Of a stretch of DNA of 64,000 nt, positions 28,877-37,145 are shown one piece after another. The notes beneath the pieces were generated by a model that saw only the letters and a program-made list of their open reading frames with translations, did not search any database and was not told the origin of the DNA. The DNA lies in contig NZ_CP031153.1 in NCBI RefSeq assembly GCF_003352465.1, forward strand, positions 3,276,987-3,340,986, given 5' to 3'. How positions within the stretch are numbered: position 1 is the first letter of the stretch; each line of letters opens with the position of its first letter. A program made the translations under genes and the position numbers. The stretch comes from Kordia sp. SMS9. GTDB taxonomy: Bacteria > Bacteroidota > Bacteroidia > Flavobacteriales > Flavobacteriaceae.

Positions 28877-29896
28877 TCATTTCGTAGAATTACGCTTCAC
28901 CAAACTCGTTTCCAACTCAATAATTTTAGGAATGCGATCCTTTTTCTTTTTCTTAGCTTTTAGTTCTTTGTATAATTGTTTAAATGCCATTTTACCCATT
29001 TCAACCCCTGGTTGATCTATAGTAGTTAACGAAGGCGTAATGGCTGAGGACATAAACCAATTGCTAAATCCTACAATAGAAATATCTTCAGGAATATTAA
29101 CACCTTTTCTATTAAACTCCGTAATAGCGCCAATGGCAACCAAATCGGTATTTACAAAAATTCCGTCCACATCAGGATGTTCTCTCAATATTTTTTGCGC
29201 AAACATTTCTCCAACTTCAAAGGTCATGTGGTCAAAAATATACACCAACGAAGGATCATACGTCATTCCATTGTCTTCCAAAGCTTTCTTATAGCCTAAA
29301 AAACGATCAATTGAATTCTGTGGTAACAACGGACCTCTAAAATGTGCAATACGTTGGCAACCTGTATCAATTAAGTGTTGTGTTGCCATATACGCCGCTT
29401 TTCGATCGTCAATAATCACTTTCGAACAATTCACCAGCTTGGCAATCTTATCAAACATTACCAACGGTTTTCCTTGATCTATCACATCGTTTAAATGTTT
29501 AAAATCTGCCGTGCCGTTTGCTAACGAAATCAAAATGCCGTCTACACGCTTATTCATCAACAAATCTATTTGCTTCTTTTCAAGTTCGTACGATTCGTTC
29601 GATTGTAAAATAATCACCAGATAGCCTTTTTTCTCAGCCTGACTCACAATGCCTTTAATCACATTCGAAAAAAAATGATGTACAATTTCGGGAATAATCA
29701 ATCCAATCGTATTGGACGTTTCCGTTCGTAAATTCACTGCAAAAGCATTCGGTTTATAATTCAAGGTTGTTGCCAACTCCTTGACCAAGGCTTTTGTCTT
29801 TTTACTGACATCTGGATAATCTTTCAAAGCTTTTGAAACGGTCGTAACTGAAATCCCTAAATGTTCAGCAATATCTTTTAAGGTAACTGGTTTCAT
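28877..29896 (-). CDS. LacI-family transcriptional repressor
   Basis: DNA-binding regulator of 339 residues. The N-terminus (VTLKDIAEHLGISVTTVSKAL) is the LacI helix-turn-helix, followed by the hinge helix region and a periplasmic-binding-protein-like ligand domain (IGLIIPEI, VDGILISL, NTDLVAIGAI, EDISIVGFSN). It is divergent from the TonB receptor at 30056, and two identical LacI-type palindromes lie in the gap between them. It therefore probably represses both itself and the downstream sugar genes until a sugar inducer binds. Given the neighbouring symporter, invertase-like enzyme and fructokinase, sucrose or a related glucoside is the likely inducer, which is inference. Length and domain order are normal for the family. 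Confidence 0.93.
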   Translation of the reverse strand: MKPVTLKDIAEHLGISVTTVSKALKDYPDVSKKTKALVKELATTLNYKPNAFAVNLRTETSNTIGLIIPEIVHHFFSNVIKGIVSQAEKKGYLVIILQSNESYELEKKQIDLLMNKRVDGILISLANGTADFKHLNDVIDQGKPLVMFDKIAKLVNCSKVIIDDRKAAYMATQHLIDTGCQRIAHFRGPLLPQNSIDRFLGYKKALEDNGMTYDPSLVYIFDHMTFEVGEMFAQKILREHPDVDGIFVNTDLVAIGAITEFNRKGVNIPEDISIVGFSNWFMSSAITPSLTTIDQPGVEMGKMAFKQLYKELKAKKKKKDRIPKIIELETSLVKRNSTK

Positions 29897-29943
29897 AAAA
29901 ACGAATGTAACTTTTTTATTTAAAGAAAGTACAAATTACGAAA

Positions 29944-29959
29944 TCGAAAACGTTTTCGG
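29944..29959. promoter_or_regulatory. LacI-type operator O1
   Basis: Perfect palindrome CGAAAACGTTTTCG at 29945-29958 with flanking T and G. It has the central CG and AT-rich arms of LacI/GalR-family operators. It lies 48 bases upstream of the LacI start codon and 97 bases upstream of the TonB receptor start, so binding could control both genes. Confidence 0.8.
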
Positions 29960-29963
29960 TAAA

Positions 29964-29981
29964 ATCGAAAACGTTTTCGAT
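29964..29981. promoter_or_regulatory. LacI-type operator O2
   Basis: Perfect 18-bp palindrome ATCGAAAACGTTTTCGAT. Its 14-bp core is identical to the neighbouring site, and the centres are 21 bp apart, about two helical turns. This places two repressor dimers on the same DNA face. A weak -7-like element (TAATTTAG, 30014-30021) follows on the receptor side. Confidence 0.82.
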
Positions 29982-30055
29982 GAAAAAAATGCAAAAACAT
30001 ATGCCTAGAAATATAATTTAGTGAAAAATTAATCCCAAAAACTATTAATAATACA

Positions 30056-32674
30056 ATGAAAAACGATACTAACTTAAAGAGACTTTGTACATTTTTGCTG
30101 TTTTTTATAGCAACGGTGTCATTTGCTCAAACCAACATTTCAGGTACTGTTAATGACCAAAAAGGAATGCCAATTCCTGGCGTAAATGTTGTGCTAGACG
30201 GAACAACTAAAGGCGCAGTTTCAGATTTTGATGGAAAATTTACCATCACCAATGTAGAAGATGGTTCGTACACCTTAAAAGCTTCTTCTATCGGATATGC
30301 AACGTACACGCAATCTGTAACAGTAGCAGGAAGCGAAGTGATTTTAAAAATTACCATGGCGGAAGATACAGAGTCACTAGACCAAGTAATTATTACAGGT
30401 GTGGTAAATCCGCGCTCAAAAATTGAATCAAGTATCTCGGTAACTAGTATGCAACCTGCAACGATAAAACAATCGGCACCGAGAACCACAGCAGAAATTT
30501 TTAGAACCATTCCTGGGATACGAGCAGAATCTTCAGGTGGAGAAGGAAACGCAAACATTGCCGTACGTGGTGTGCCAATCTCATCTGGAGGATCTAAATA
30601 TGTACAATTGCAAGAAGATGGTTTGCCAGTATTATTATTTGGAGACATCGCTTTCGGAACCGCAGATATTTTTACGCGTTTCGATTATAATGTAAAAAGA
30701 ATAGAAGCCATTCGTGGTGGATCGGCCTCAACACTAACATCCAACGGTCCAGGTGGTATCATCAACATCATTAGTAAAACTGGAAAAAATGAAGGTGGTG
30801 CTATCGGAACAACGTTCGGAGTTGACTTTAATTCGTTTAGAACCGATTTCGATTACGGAACACAAATAGGAGAAGGATTGTATTTACATACTGGCGGATT
30901 TTACCGTGCAGGAGAAGGCATTAGAGAAACTGGATTTACAGCAAACAATGGAGGACAATTAAAAATGAGTCTAACAAAAGAGTTTGAAAATGGTTCGGTT
31001 CGTGTGTATGCAAAATACCTAAACGATAGAGCAGCAGCATATTTGCCAATGCCAATCCAAGTAACAGGAACCAATAGCGATCCAGATTGGAGCAATGCAC
31101 CTAATTTTGACGCTACTAGAGGTTCATTACACAGCGCAAATTTAACACAAACATTGAGCTTAGGAGCAGATGGGCAACGTCGTCGTGGCGATGTAACCAA
31201 TGGAATGAATCCAATCTCTACTTCGGTAGGAATTCAAGCAAATTTTGACTTAGGAGACGACTGGAAAGTTGCTAATAATGGGCGTTTCTCTTCAAATCGA
31301 GGAGCGTTTGTATCGCCTTTTCCAGCGGAAGTTGCTTCGGCTTCTGCGATAGCTGATTCTTTTGGAACGGGTTCAACATTGCAATTCACGGACGGATCTG
31401 CCGTAGCAGGAAACAGTCTCGTAGCAAGAATTCACATGTTTGATGTAGAATTGGACAACTTCAATAACTTTATGAACGATTTAAAACTTTCAAAATCGTT
31501 TGACAATGTCGACGTAACGGTTGGATACTTTAAATCGATTCAAGACATTTCAATGTCGTGGTTGTGGAACTCGTATTTGCAAGAGGTAAATGATGACAAT
31601 GCACGTTTAATTGATGTATTTGATGCAACCAACGCACCATTGAGTGAAAACGGATTGTACGCGTATGGTGTTCCTTTTTGGGGGAATTGCTGTCAGCGTA
31701 ACTATGACACGCAATACAATGTTTCAGCTCCTTATGTAAATGTAACGTTGGAAGCTTCTGAAAATTTTACCGTAGATGCAAGTTTACGTTATGATAGTGG
31801 ACGCGTTTCAGGATCATTCACAAACAGTGTACAAACGGTTTTTGATGTCAACAACGATGGAGTTATTTCCGCACCAGAACAAAGTGTTTCTACCATTGAC
31901 AATGCAAATCCTACTGCGGTCGATTATGATTACGACTATGTTTCGTATTCCTTAGGTTTAAACTATAAATTAAACGACACACAAGCTGTTTTCGGACGTT
32001 ACAGTCGTGGTGCTTCTGCCAAAGCCGATCGTATCTTATTCTCAGGATTAGACTATTTAAACGGCGATCGTATCAACGCTTTAGATTTCATCAATCAGGC
32101 AGAAATAGGATACAAGCGCGGTTTTGAAAACGGAGCTATTTACGCAACAGCATTCTACGCAAAAACTGAAGAAGAAGGCGGATTTGAAGCTTCAACCAAT
32201 ACGATCATAGAAAACGATTACAAATCATTGGGTATAGAAGTAGAAGGTTTCTACAGATTTGATGATTTCAGTTTACGCGGAGCCGTAACTTGGACAGATG
32301 CAGAAGTTGATTCCGGTGACAACGCAGGAAACACACCAAGAAGACAACCAGATTTCATCTACAACATCATTCCAGCGTATGATTTTGGGAAAGAACGTCA
32401 AAACTCTGTTGGATTGAGTTTCATTGGACAATCAAAAGCTTTTGCACAGGACAATAACGAATTGGTAATGCCAGGATTCTTAATTGTAAACAGCTTTATC
32501 AATGTAGGAATCACAAAATCACTAAACGTAAACTTAGCGGCAAATAATATTTTTGACTCTTTGGGAATCACAGAATCAGAAGAAGGAAGTATTGTTGAAG
32601 GACAAACAAATATTGTAAGAGCAAGACCACTTCCAGGAAGATCGATCTCTCTTACATTACAATACAAGTTTTAA
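30056..32674 (+). CDS. TonB-dependent outer-membrane receptor with CarboxypepD_reg-like domain
   Basis: Outer-membrane receptor of 872 residues. The signal peptide ends near ...VSFAQ, followed by a CarboxypepD_reg-like domain (ISGTVNDQKGMPIPGVNVVL, about 26-110), a plug domain (RTTAEIFRTIPGIR, GGSASTLTSNGPGGIINI) and a 22-strand-type barrel ending in the aromatic terminus LQYKF. It is shorter than a typical SusC (about 1000 residues), and no SusD partner is next to it, so it is better called a TonB receptor for a small saccharide than a SusC. The dual LacI operator lies just upstream, and a terminator-like hairpin lies 33 bases after the stop. Together with the symporter and invertase-like enzyme it probably imports sucrose or a related oligosaccharide across the outer membrane. 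Confidence 0.9.
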   Translation: MKNDTNLKRLCTFLLFFIATVSFAQTNISGTVNDQKGMPIPGVNVVLDGTTKGAVSDFDGKFTITNVEDGSYTLKASSIGYATYTQSVTVAGSEVILKITMAEDTESLDQVIITGVVNPRSKIESSISVTSMQPATIKQSAPRTTAEIFRTIPGIRAESSGGEGNANIAVRGVPISSGGSKYVQLQEDGLPVLLFGDIAFGTADIFTRFDYNVKRIEAIRGGSASTLTSNGPGGIINIISKTGKNEGGAIGTTFGVDFNSFRTDFDYGTQIGEGLYLHTGGFYRAGEGIRETGFTANNGGQLKMSLTKEFENGSVRVYAKYLNDRAAAYLPMPIQVTGTNSDPDWSNAPNFDATRGSLHSANLTQTLSLGADGQRRRGDVTNGMNPISTSVGIQANFDLGDDWKVANNGRFSSNRGAFVSPFPAEVASASAIADSFGTGSTLQFTDGSAVAGNSLVARIHMFDVELDNFNNFMNDLKLSKSFDNVDVTVGYFKSIQDISMSWLWNSYLQEVNDDNARLIDVFDATNAPLSENGLYAYGVPFWGNCCQRNYDTQYNVSAPYVNVTLEASENFTVDASLRYDSGRVSGSFTNSVQTVFDVNNDGVISAPEQSVSTIDNANPTAVDYDYDYVSYSLGLNYKLNDTQAVFGRYSRGASAKADRILFSGLDYLNGDRINALDFINQAEIGYKRGFENGAIYATAFYAKTEEEGGFEASTNTIIENDYKSLGIEVEGFYRFDDFSLRGAVTWTDAEVDSGDNAGNTPRRQPDFIYNIIPAYDFGKERQNSVGLSFIGQSKAFAQDNNELVMPGFLIVNSFINVGITKSLNVNLAANNIFDSLGITESEEGSIVEGQTNIVRARPLPGRSISLTLQYKF

Positions 32675-32707
32675 TTATTTGAATACCATAAGTTTTTTAA
32701 TTAGTTT

Positions 32708-32746
32708 AAAAGAGTTGATGTCAATCGATATTGGCTCTTTTTCTCA
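32708..32746 (+). terminator. Hairpin with U tract after the receptor gene
   Basis: AAAAGAG (32708-32714) pairs with CTCTTTT (32735-32741), with an inner CAAT/ATTG pair and a following T-rich run. It would reduce, not necessarily abolish, read-through into the downstream sugar genes. Confidence 0.5.
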
Positions 32747-32761
32747 TCAAATACGCATCAC

Positions 32762-33115
32762 ATGAAAAACCTACTTTTTACTATAGTTTGTATCACTTTT
32801 GCGTATGCAAATACTGTAAAAGATATTGTTAAGAGTGATGAAAGCAAACACAAAATCACAAAAACTATTATTGTATATGGAAGTGATACCTGTCATTTTT
32901 GTGTAGACACTAAACAATTTCTAAAAGATAAAAAGGTAACTTTTACGTACTTTGATGTAGATGTGAACAATGAAAAACTACAAGAAATGTTACAAAAACT
33001 CCGCAAGGCAAACATACCAGTTTCAAATTTGAGTTTACCCGTAATAGATAAAAACGGAGAAATTTTTACCAATAGCGAACCTTTTGAAGCATTTCTTGAA
33101 AAAATAATACAATAG
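32762..33115 (+). CDS. Exported glutaredoxin/thioredoxin-like protein
   Basis: Small protein of 117 residues. A hydrophobic N-terminus ending near FAYAN looks like a Sec signal peptide or anchor. After it comes a glutaredoxin-type fold start (KTIIVYGSDTCHFC) with a CxxC active site CHFC, then a cis-Pro region LSLPVID and a GEIF turn as in glutaredoxins. The predicted role is disulphide exchange outside the cytoplasm. It sits between the receptor and the symporter, and the symporter start follows its stop by one base, so it is translated with the sugar genes. That is an odd place for a redox protein, and no obvious partner is visible. Confidence 0.75.
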   Translation: MKNLLFTIVCITFAYANTVKDIVKSDESKHKITKTIIVYGSDTCHFCVDTKQFLKDKKVTFTYFDVDVNNEKLQEMLQKLRKANIPVSNLSLPVIDKNGEIFTNSEPFEAFLEKIIQ

Positions 33116-33116
33116 C

Positions 33117-34433
33117 ATGACGTTTAAGAAACCCAAGCTAAGTTTTTGGCAAATTTGGAATATGAATATTGGATTCTTCGGAATTCAATACAGTTTCGGA
33201 TTGCAACAAAGTGCCGTAACTCCCATCTATGACTTTTTAGGAGCCGATCCGTCAGAAATTCCAATACTACATTTAGCAGGACCTGTAACAGGCTTGTTAG
33301 TACAACCTATTATTGGTGCGTTGAGCGACAAAACTTGGCATCCAAAATTTGGAAGAAGAAAACCATATTTCTTTATTGGTGCAATGATATGTAGTATCTG
33401 TTTGTTAGCATTCCCATTCAGTAGTTCGTTGTGGATGGCAGCAGGTTTACTCTGGATTTTAGACGTAGGAAACAATACCGCTATGGAGCCGTATCGTGCC
33501 TTTATTGCCGATAAACTCGATGCCGAACAACAACCTACAGGCTTTCAAATGCAAAGCTTTTTTACAGGTTTGGGACAAGTATTATCAAACGTATCACTGT
33601 TCATATTCCCAATGATTTTTATTGGAACCACAGGTGCATTACCAACGTGGGTATATGCGTCGTTCTTTTTAGGTGCTATCTGTTCCATTGGTTCTATACT
33701 TTGGACGATGAAAACAACGTCCGAAATTCCACCAACGGAAGAAGAATTGGCAAAATTAAAAAGTGAAAAACGAAGTGTATTTCAACCGTTTATAGAAATA
33801 TATGAAGCCATTGGCGATATGCCAAAAGTAATGTGGCAATTGGCGTTAGTATATCTATTTCAATGGTATGCTCTGTTTTGTTATTGGCAAAATTCCTCTA
33901 AAAGTATTGCACTTTCGGTTTGGAATGCCACACCAAAAAGCAATCCTGAAGCGTATGAACAAGCCGCGAGTTGGACAGGTTTGGTAAACGGTTGGTACAA
34001 TGCAGTGACGTTCTTAGTAGCATTTGCCTTGGTAGGTTTTGCCAAAAAATACAGTCCAAAAATGGTACATGCAAGCTGTTTATTGCTTGCTGCGATCGGA
34101 TTTTTAATATTTCCGCACATTGGCGATAAAAACCTATTATTCTTTGCCATTACTGGATTTGGAATTGGTTGGGCAAGTATCATGGGAATTCCATATTTAA
34201 TGGTGGTTCACGACATTCCAAAAGAACGTTATGGCGTGTATATGGGAATCATAAACATGATGATTGTCATTCCAATGATTCTTCAAACGGTATCTTTTGG
34301 CTATGTGTTAGAAAACTTTCTAGGAAACGATCCGCGAAATGCGATTACGTTTGCAGGTGTTTTGCTCATCATTAGTGTGTTCTGTACGTTATTAATCAAA
34401 AACAAAGCAAAATCTAACCTTGCTACGGAATGA
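33117..34433 (+). CDS. MFS sugar symporter, SLC45/SUC type
   Basis: Inner-membrane transporter of 438 residues with about 12 hydrophobic segments. The loop after TM2/3 contains [15 protein letters not shown], matching the RxGRRxP signature of plant sucrose carriers and SLC45-type proton/sugar symporters. The N-terminal [14 protein letters not shown] is also typical. It is expected to bring a disaccharide such as sucrose or maltose into the cytoplasm. It overlaps the next gene (invertase-like) by four bases, showing translational coupling, and lies under the LacI-controlled receptor. Substrate choice between sucrose and maltose is inferred from the fructokinase two genes on. Confidence 0.85.
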   Translation: MTFKKPKLSFWQIWNMNIGFFGIQYSFGLQQSAVTPIYDFLGADPSEIPILHLAGPVTGLLVQPIIGALSDKTWHPKFGRRKPYFFIGAMICSICLLAFPFSSSLWMAAGLLWILDVGNNTAMEPYRAFIADKLDAEQQPTGFQMQSFFTGLGQVLSNVSLFIFPMIFIGTTGALPTWVYASFFLGAICSIGSILWTMKTTSEIPPTEEELAKLKSEKRSVFQPFIEIYEAIGDMPKVMWQLALVYLFQWYALFCYWQNSSKSIALSVWNATPKSNPEAYEQAASWTGLVNGWYNAVTFLVAFALVGFAKKYSPKMVHASCLLLAAIGFLIFPHIGDKNLLFFAITGFGIGWASIMGIPYLMVVHDIPKERYGVYMGIINMMIVIPMILQTVSFGYVLENFLGNDPRNAITFAGVLLIISVFCTLLIKNKAKSNLATE

Positions 34434-35605
34434 TGAATTCATCTAACATACAAGCGAAAAAATTACTCTTTAAAGCGCGTTCGGAAAGAGGCTTTTTGGC
34501 GAGTGCCGAAAATATTACGAATTACAAACGTATTTGGGCGCGTGATGGCGTTATTTGTGGATTGGCAGCTTTGTTAGATGGAGATGAAGAATTGATAGAA
34601 ACGTTCAAGAAAACGCTACAAACGCTGGCAAATTATCAACATGCGTTGGGACAAATTCCTTCGAATGTATATTTTAAAGAAACAAACGAAGTTGAACTAA
34701 GTTTTGGCGGATTGGCAGGTAGAGTCGATACCATTTCTTGGTTCATCATTGGTGTGTGTAATTATTGTTGGATGCAGAATGATGATGATTTTCTATCAGA
34801 AGTATTTCCCAACATAGAAAAAGGCTTGCAACTGCTTGAAGCATGGGAATTTAACAACAACGATTTGCTATACGTGCCACGATCAGGAAATTGGGCAGAC
34901 GAATACATTACGGAAGGACATACATTTTACGATCAAGTGTTGCGTTTATGGGCGTTGCGATGTGTGCAAAAATTACGTCCATCAGCAAGCTATCAATCCA
35001 AAATAGATTGCATCACAGAAAAATTAGAAGGAAACTACAGAAAAAACGATTATCAAACACCATTTCATCCAAAAGCCTATCAAAAACTCTCTGCGACTTC
35101 GTATTGGATGGCTTCAGTGAATCCGTCAGGATATCAGACCATGTTTGATGCGTTTGGAAACTCCATCGCACAGTTACTAAAATTGGGCGATTCTACATTT
35201 CAAAAACGATTGACAAATTATACAGAAACCTTGCGAGAAAGTTTGCCATTACAATTGCTGCCTGCGTTTTGGAAACCAATAAAAGAAGCGGATGACGATT
35301 GGAAATTGCTTGTGAATAATTGTAAATATGAGTTTCGAAATCATCCATACGAATTTCATAATGGCGGAACGTGGCAAATGATCAATGGTTTTTATGGAAT
35401 GAGTTTGGTAAGTCAAAACTATGTGGAAAACCCAAAGCACGTATTAAAAGCCATACAACGCTTAAATGCGGAAGAAAATGATGGGTTTTATGAAAATTTC
35501 AACACGAAAACGGGAAAAGCGATCGGAGTGCCGCAATGTACTTGGAGTGCTGCAGGAGAATTATTGTTAGAACAATACATTAACGGAAAAAGATTATTAG
35601 TTTGA
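34430..35605 (+). CDS. Cytoplasmic glycosidase, invertase-like (GH100-related)
   Basis: Protein of 391 residues without a signal peptide. It has the look of an all-helical (alpha/alpha)6 glycosidase: IWARDGVICGLAAL near the N-terminus, GGLAGRVDTISWFI, then SGNWADEYITEGHTFYDQVL, and QCTWSAAGELLLEQY at the end. These resemble neutral/alkaline invertases (GH100) and amylo-1,6-glucosidase-type enzymes, with acidic residues in the expected barrel positions. Between a sucrose-type symporter and a fructokinase, the best role is hydrolysis of sucrose to glucose and fructose in the cytoplasm. I am sure of a glycosidase, less sure of family and substrate. Two start codons (34430 and 34433) differ by one residue. 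Confidence 0.7.
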   Translation: MMNSSNIQAKKLLFKARSERGFLASAENITNYKRIWARDGVICGLAALLDGDEELIETFKKTLQTLANYQHALGQIPSNVYFKETNEVELSFGGLAGRVDTISWFIIGVCNYCWMQNDDDFLSEVFPNIEKGLQLLEAWEFNNNDLLYVPRSGNWADEYITEGHTFYDQVLRLWALRCVQKLRPSASYQSKIDCITEKLEGNYRKNDYQTPFHPKAYQKLSATSYWMASVNPSGYQTMFDAFGNSIAQLLKLGDSTFQKRLTNYTETLRESLPLQLLPAFWKPIKEADDDWKLLVNNCKYEFRNHPYEFHNGGTWQMINGFYGMSLVSQNYVENPKHVLKAIQRLNAEENDGFYENFNTKTGKAIGVPQCTWSAAGELLLEQYINGKRLLV

Positions 35606-36543
35606 TCACACAAAAAAATATAGACATACTCTGCATAGGAGAAGCGTTGATTGATTTCATTGGACATCAAGATGATGTTTTGATCAACAATACGCGTGAT
35701 TATCACAGATACTTAGGTGGATCGCCTACCAATGTTGTGATGAATACGGCGCGTTTAGGACTAAAATCAACCCTAGTTGCTACGATTGGCGCGGACGGAT
35801 TGGGAAGTTACGTGTTGGAACGATTGCAAGAAATGAACATTCAGATTGCATATGTAAAACAAATAACGGAACATCCAACTTCCGTAATCTTCGTATCTCG
35901 ATCTAAAGAAACACCTGATTTTATTCCGTACAGAAGTGCCGATTTTTTAATTACGGAAGATCAAATTCCTACACGTTTATTACAACAAGCGAAAATATTC
36001 CACACTACGTGTTTTGCATTGAGTAAAAATCCTGCACAGACAACCATCATTAACAAAGCAAAAGAAGTTTATGATTTGGGTGGTAAGTTAAGTATTGACA
36101 TTAACTATTCTGAAAAAATTTGGAAAGATAAAGAAAATGCACTGGAAATTTTGACCAAATATTGCAGCTACAATCCATTAGTAAAAATTAGCGAAGACGA
36201 CATTGCTCGGTTGTTTGGTAAAGAAACTTCTCATGATGAAGTATTTACTTTTTTTCATAACTCAGGCGTTGATATAGTATGTTTAACCCTCGGAAAAAAT
36301 GGTGTAAAGCTTTCTCAAAGGAATAAAGAACTTATTGTAATGCCAGCCATAAAAATTAATAAAATAATGGATGCTACTGGCGCAGGCGATGCTTTTTGGT
36401 CAGGATTTTTATTTGCATATTTAAAAGAAAATTCAATTCAAAAGTGTTTGCGTATTGCCTTGCAACTTGCAGCTTTAAAACTTCAAAATGTAGGTAGGTT
36501 GCCTAATAACATCAATATACTCTCTGAATTATTGAAAAAATAG
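35602..36543 (+). CDS. PfkB-family fructokinase
   Basis: Carbohydrate kinase of 313 residues. It has the PfkB N-terminal motif GGSPTNVVMNTARLG and the C-terminal signature DATGAGDAFWSGF with the catalytic Asp of GAGD. ATP would phosphorylate fructose to fructose-6-phosphate, completing the sugar pathway encoded upstream. The start is TTG at 35602, overlapping the stop of the glycosidase by four bases (TTGA). No in-frame ATG exists before the substrate-binding region, so this rare start is well supported. It is the last gene of the operon; a 600-base non-coding stretch follows. Confidence 0.88.
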   Translation: MITQKNIDILCIGEALIDFIGHQDDVLINNTRDYHRYLGGSPTNVVMNTARLGLKSTLVATIGADGLGSYVLERLQEMNIQIAYVKQITEHPTSVIFVSRSKETPDFIPYRSADFLITEDQIPTRLLQQAKIFHTTCFALSKNPAQTTIINKAKEVYDLGGKLSIDINYSEKIWKDKENALEILTKYCSYNPLVKISEDDIARLFGKETSHDEVFTFFHNSGVDIVCLTLGKNGVKLSQRNKELIVMPAIKINKIMDATGAGDAFWSGFLFAYLKENSIQKCLRIALQLAALKLQNVGRLPNNINILSELLKK

Positions 36544-37145
36544 ACGCATAGCGCATTGTTTAAGCGTTTTGATTTTGATAGAAATTGATAGTTTTTTTAT
36601 ACTCTTTATTTTTCAAATCATTGACAATCAGTATTGGTATAAGCGAGTTTTTGTGTTTAAAACTTTCTTTGTAATTTGAAATGTAGGGACAGAAGTTTAT
36701 ACTGAGTATAGACGAAGTGAACTCAGTTTTTCATCCATCACATAACTTTTTTTAAAATGAATGAGTTATGTCGTTTTAAGGACTTTTTTATTTTTAAAAA
36801 AAATACTGTTTTTGGCTAGGACTGCCTGTATTAAGCGATTTAGTCGCTGAAAATATTTACATCGTCATCAAGTAGCATCAAATGTGTAGCTTAGCTTTTC
36901 TAAGTACTTGAATTGTAAAATTCTATCCGTATACACTCACATAACTACTCTTTTTAACCTGTTGATAGTACTAGAAAATCATTTTCATCATTAGAAAGTT
37001 TTGAATCGTAGTGTATTTAGAAATCATGACATTTTTTTGGGTAACAAAACTTTTATGTGAACACTTACTAATGAATCGATTCATATAGGCAAAACCTGAA
37101 GCCTATTTACAAATTAAGTAAGGAATAACATTTTAAATTAAAATT
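36544..37145. other. Long intergenic stretch, no gene seen
   Basis: About 600 bases between the fructokinase and the FN3 lipoprotein. It is very AT-rich with stop codons in all frames. It holds a terminator-like hairpin (listed separately), a weaker inverted repeat (ACATAAC 36740-36746 with GTTATGT 36765-36771) and a short stem (AGCGA/TCGCT, 36834-36848). The promoter of the lipoprotein must lie here, but I cannot place a clear TAnnTTTG box. Confidence 0.5.
36701..36731 (+). terminator. Hairpin plus T run downstream of fructokinase
   Basis: ACTGAGT (36701-36707) pairs with ACTCAGT (36721-36727), followed by a run of T. It is 158 bases after the fructokinase stop and could terminate the sugar operon. 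Confidence 0.4.

Noticed and set aside
30127..30648. Antisense ORF of 173 codons within the TonB receptor
   Set aside because: It is a shadow of a clear receptor frame on the other strand, with no recognisable domain. Other antisense ORFs in the NRPS genes are rejected on the same grounds.
36740..36771. Inverted repeat ACATAAC/GTTATGT as a terminator
   Set aside because: Only seven pairs with an 18-base loop in very AT-rich DNA; not convincing.
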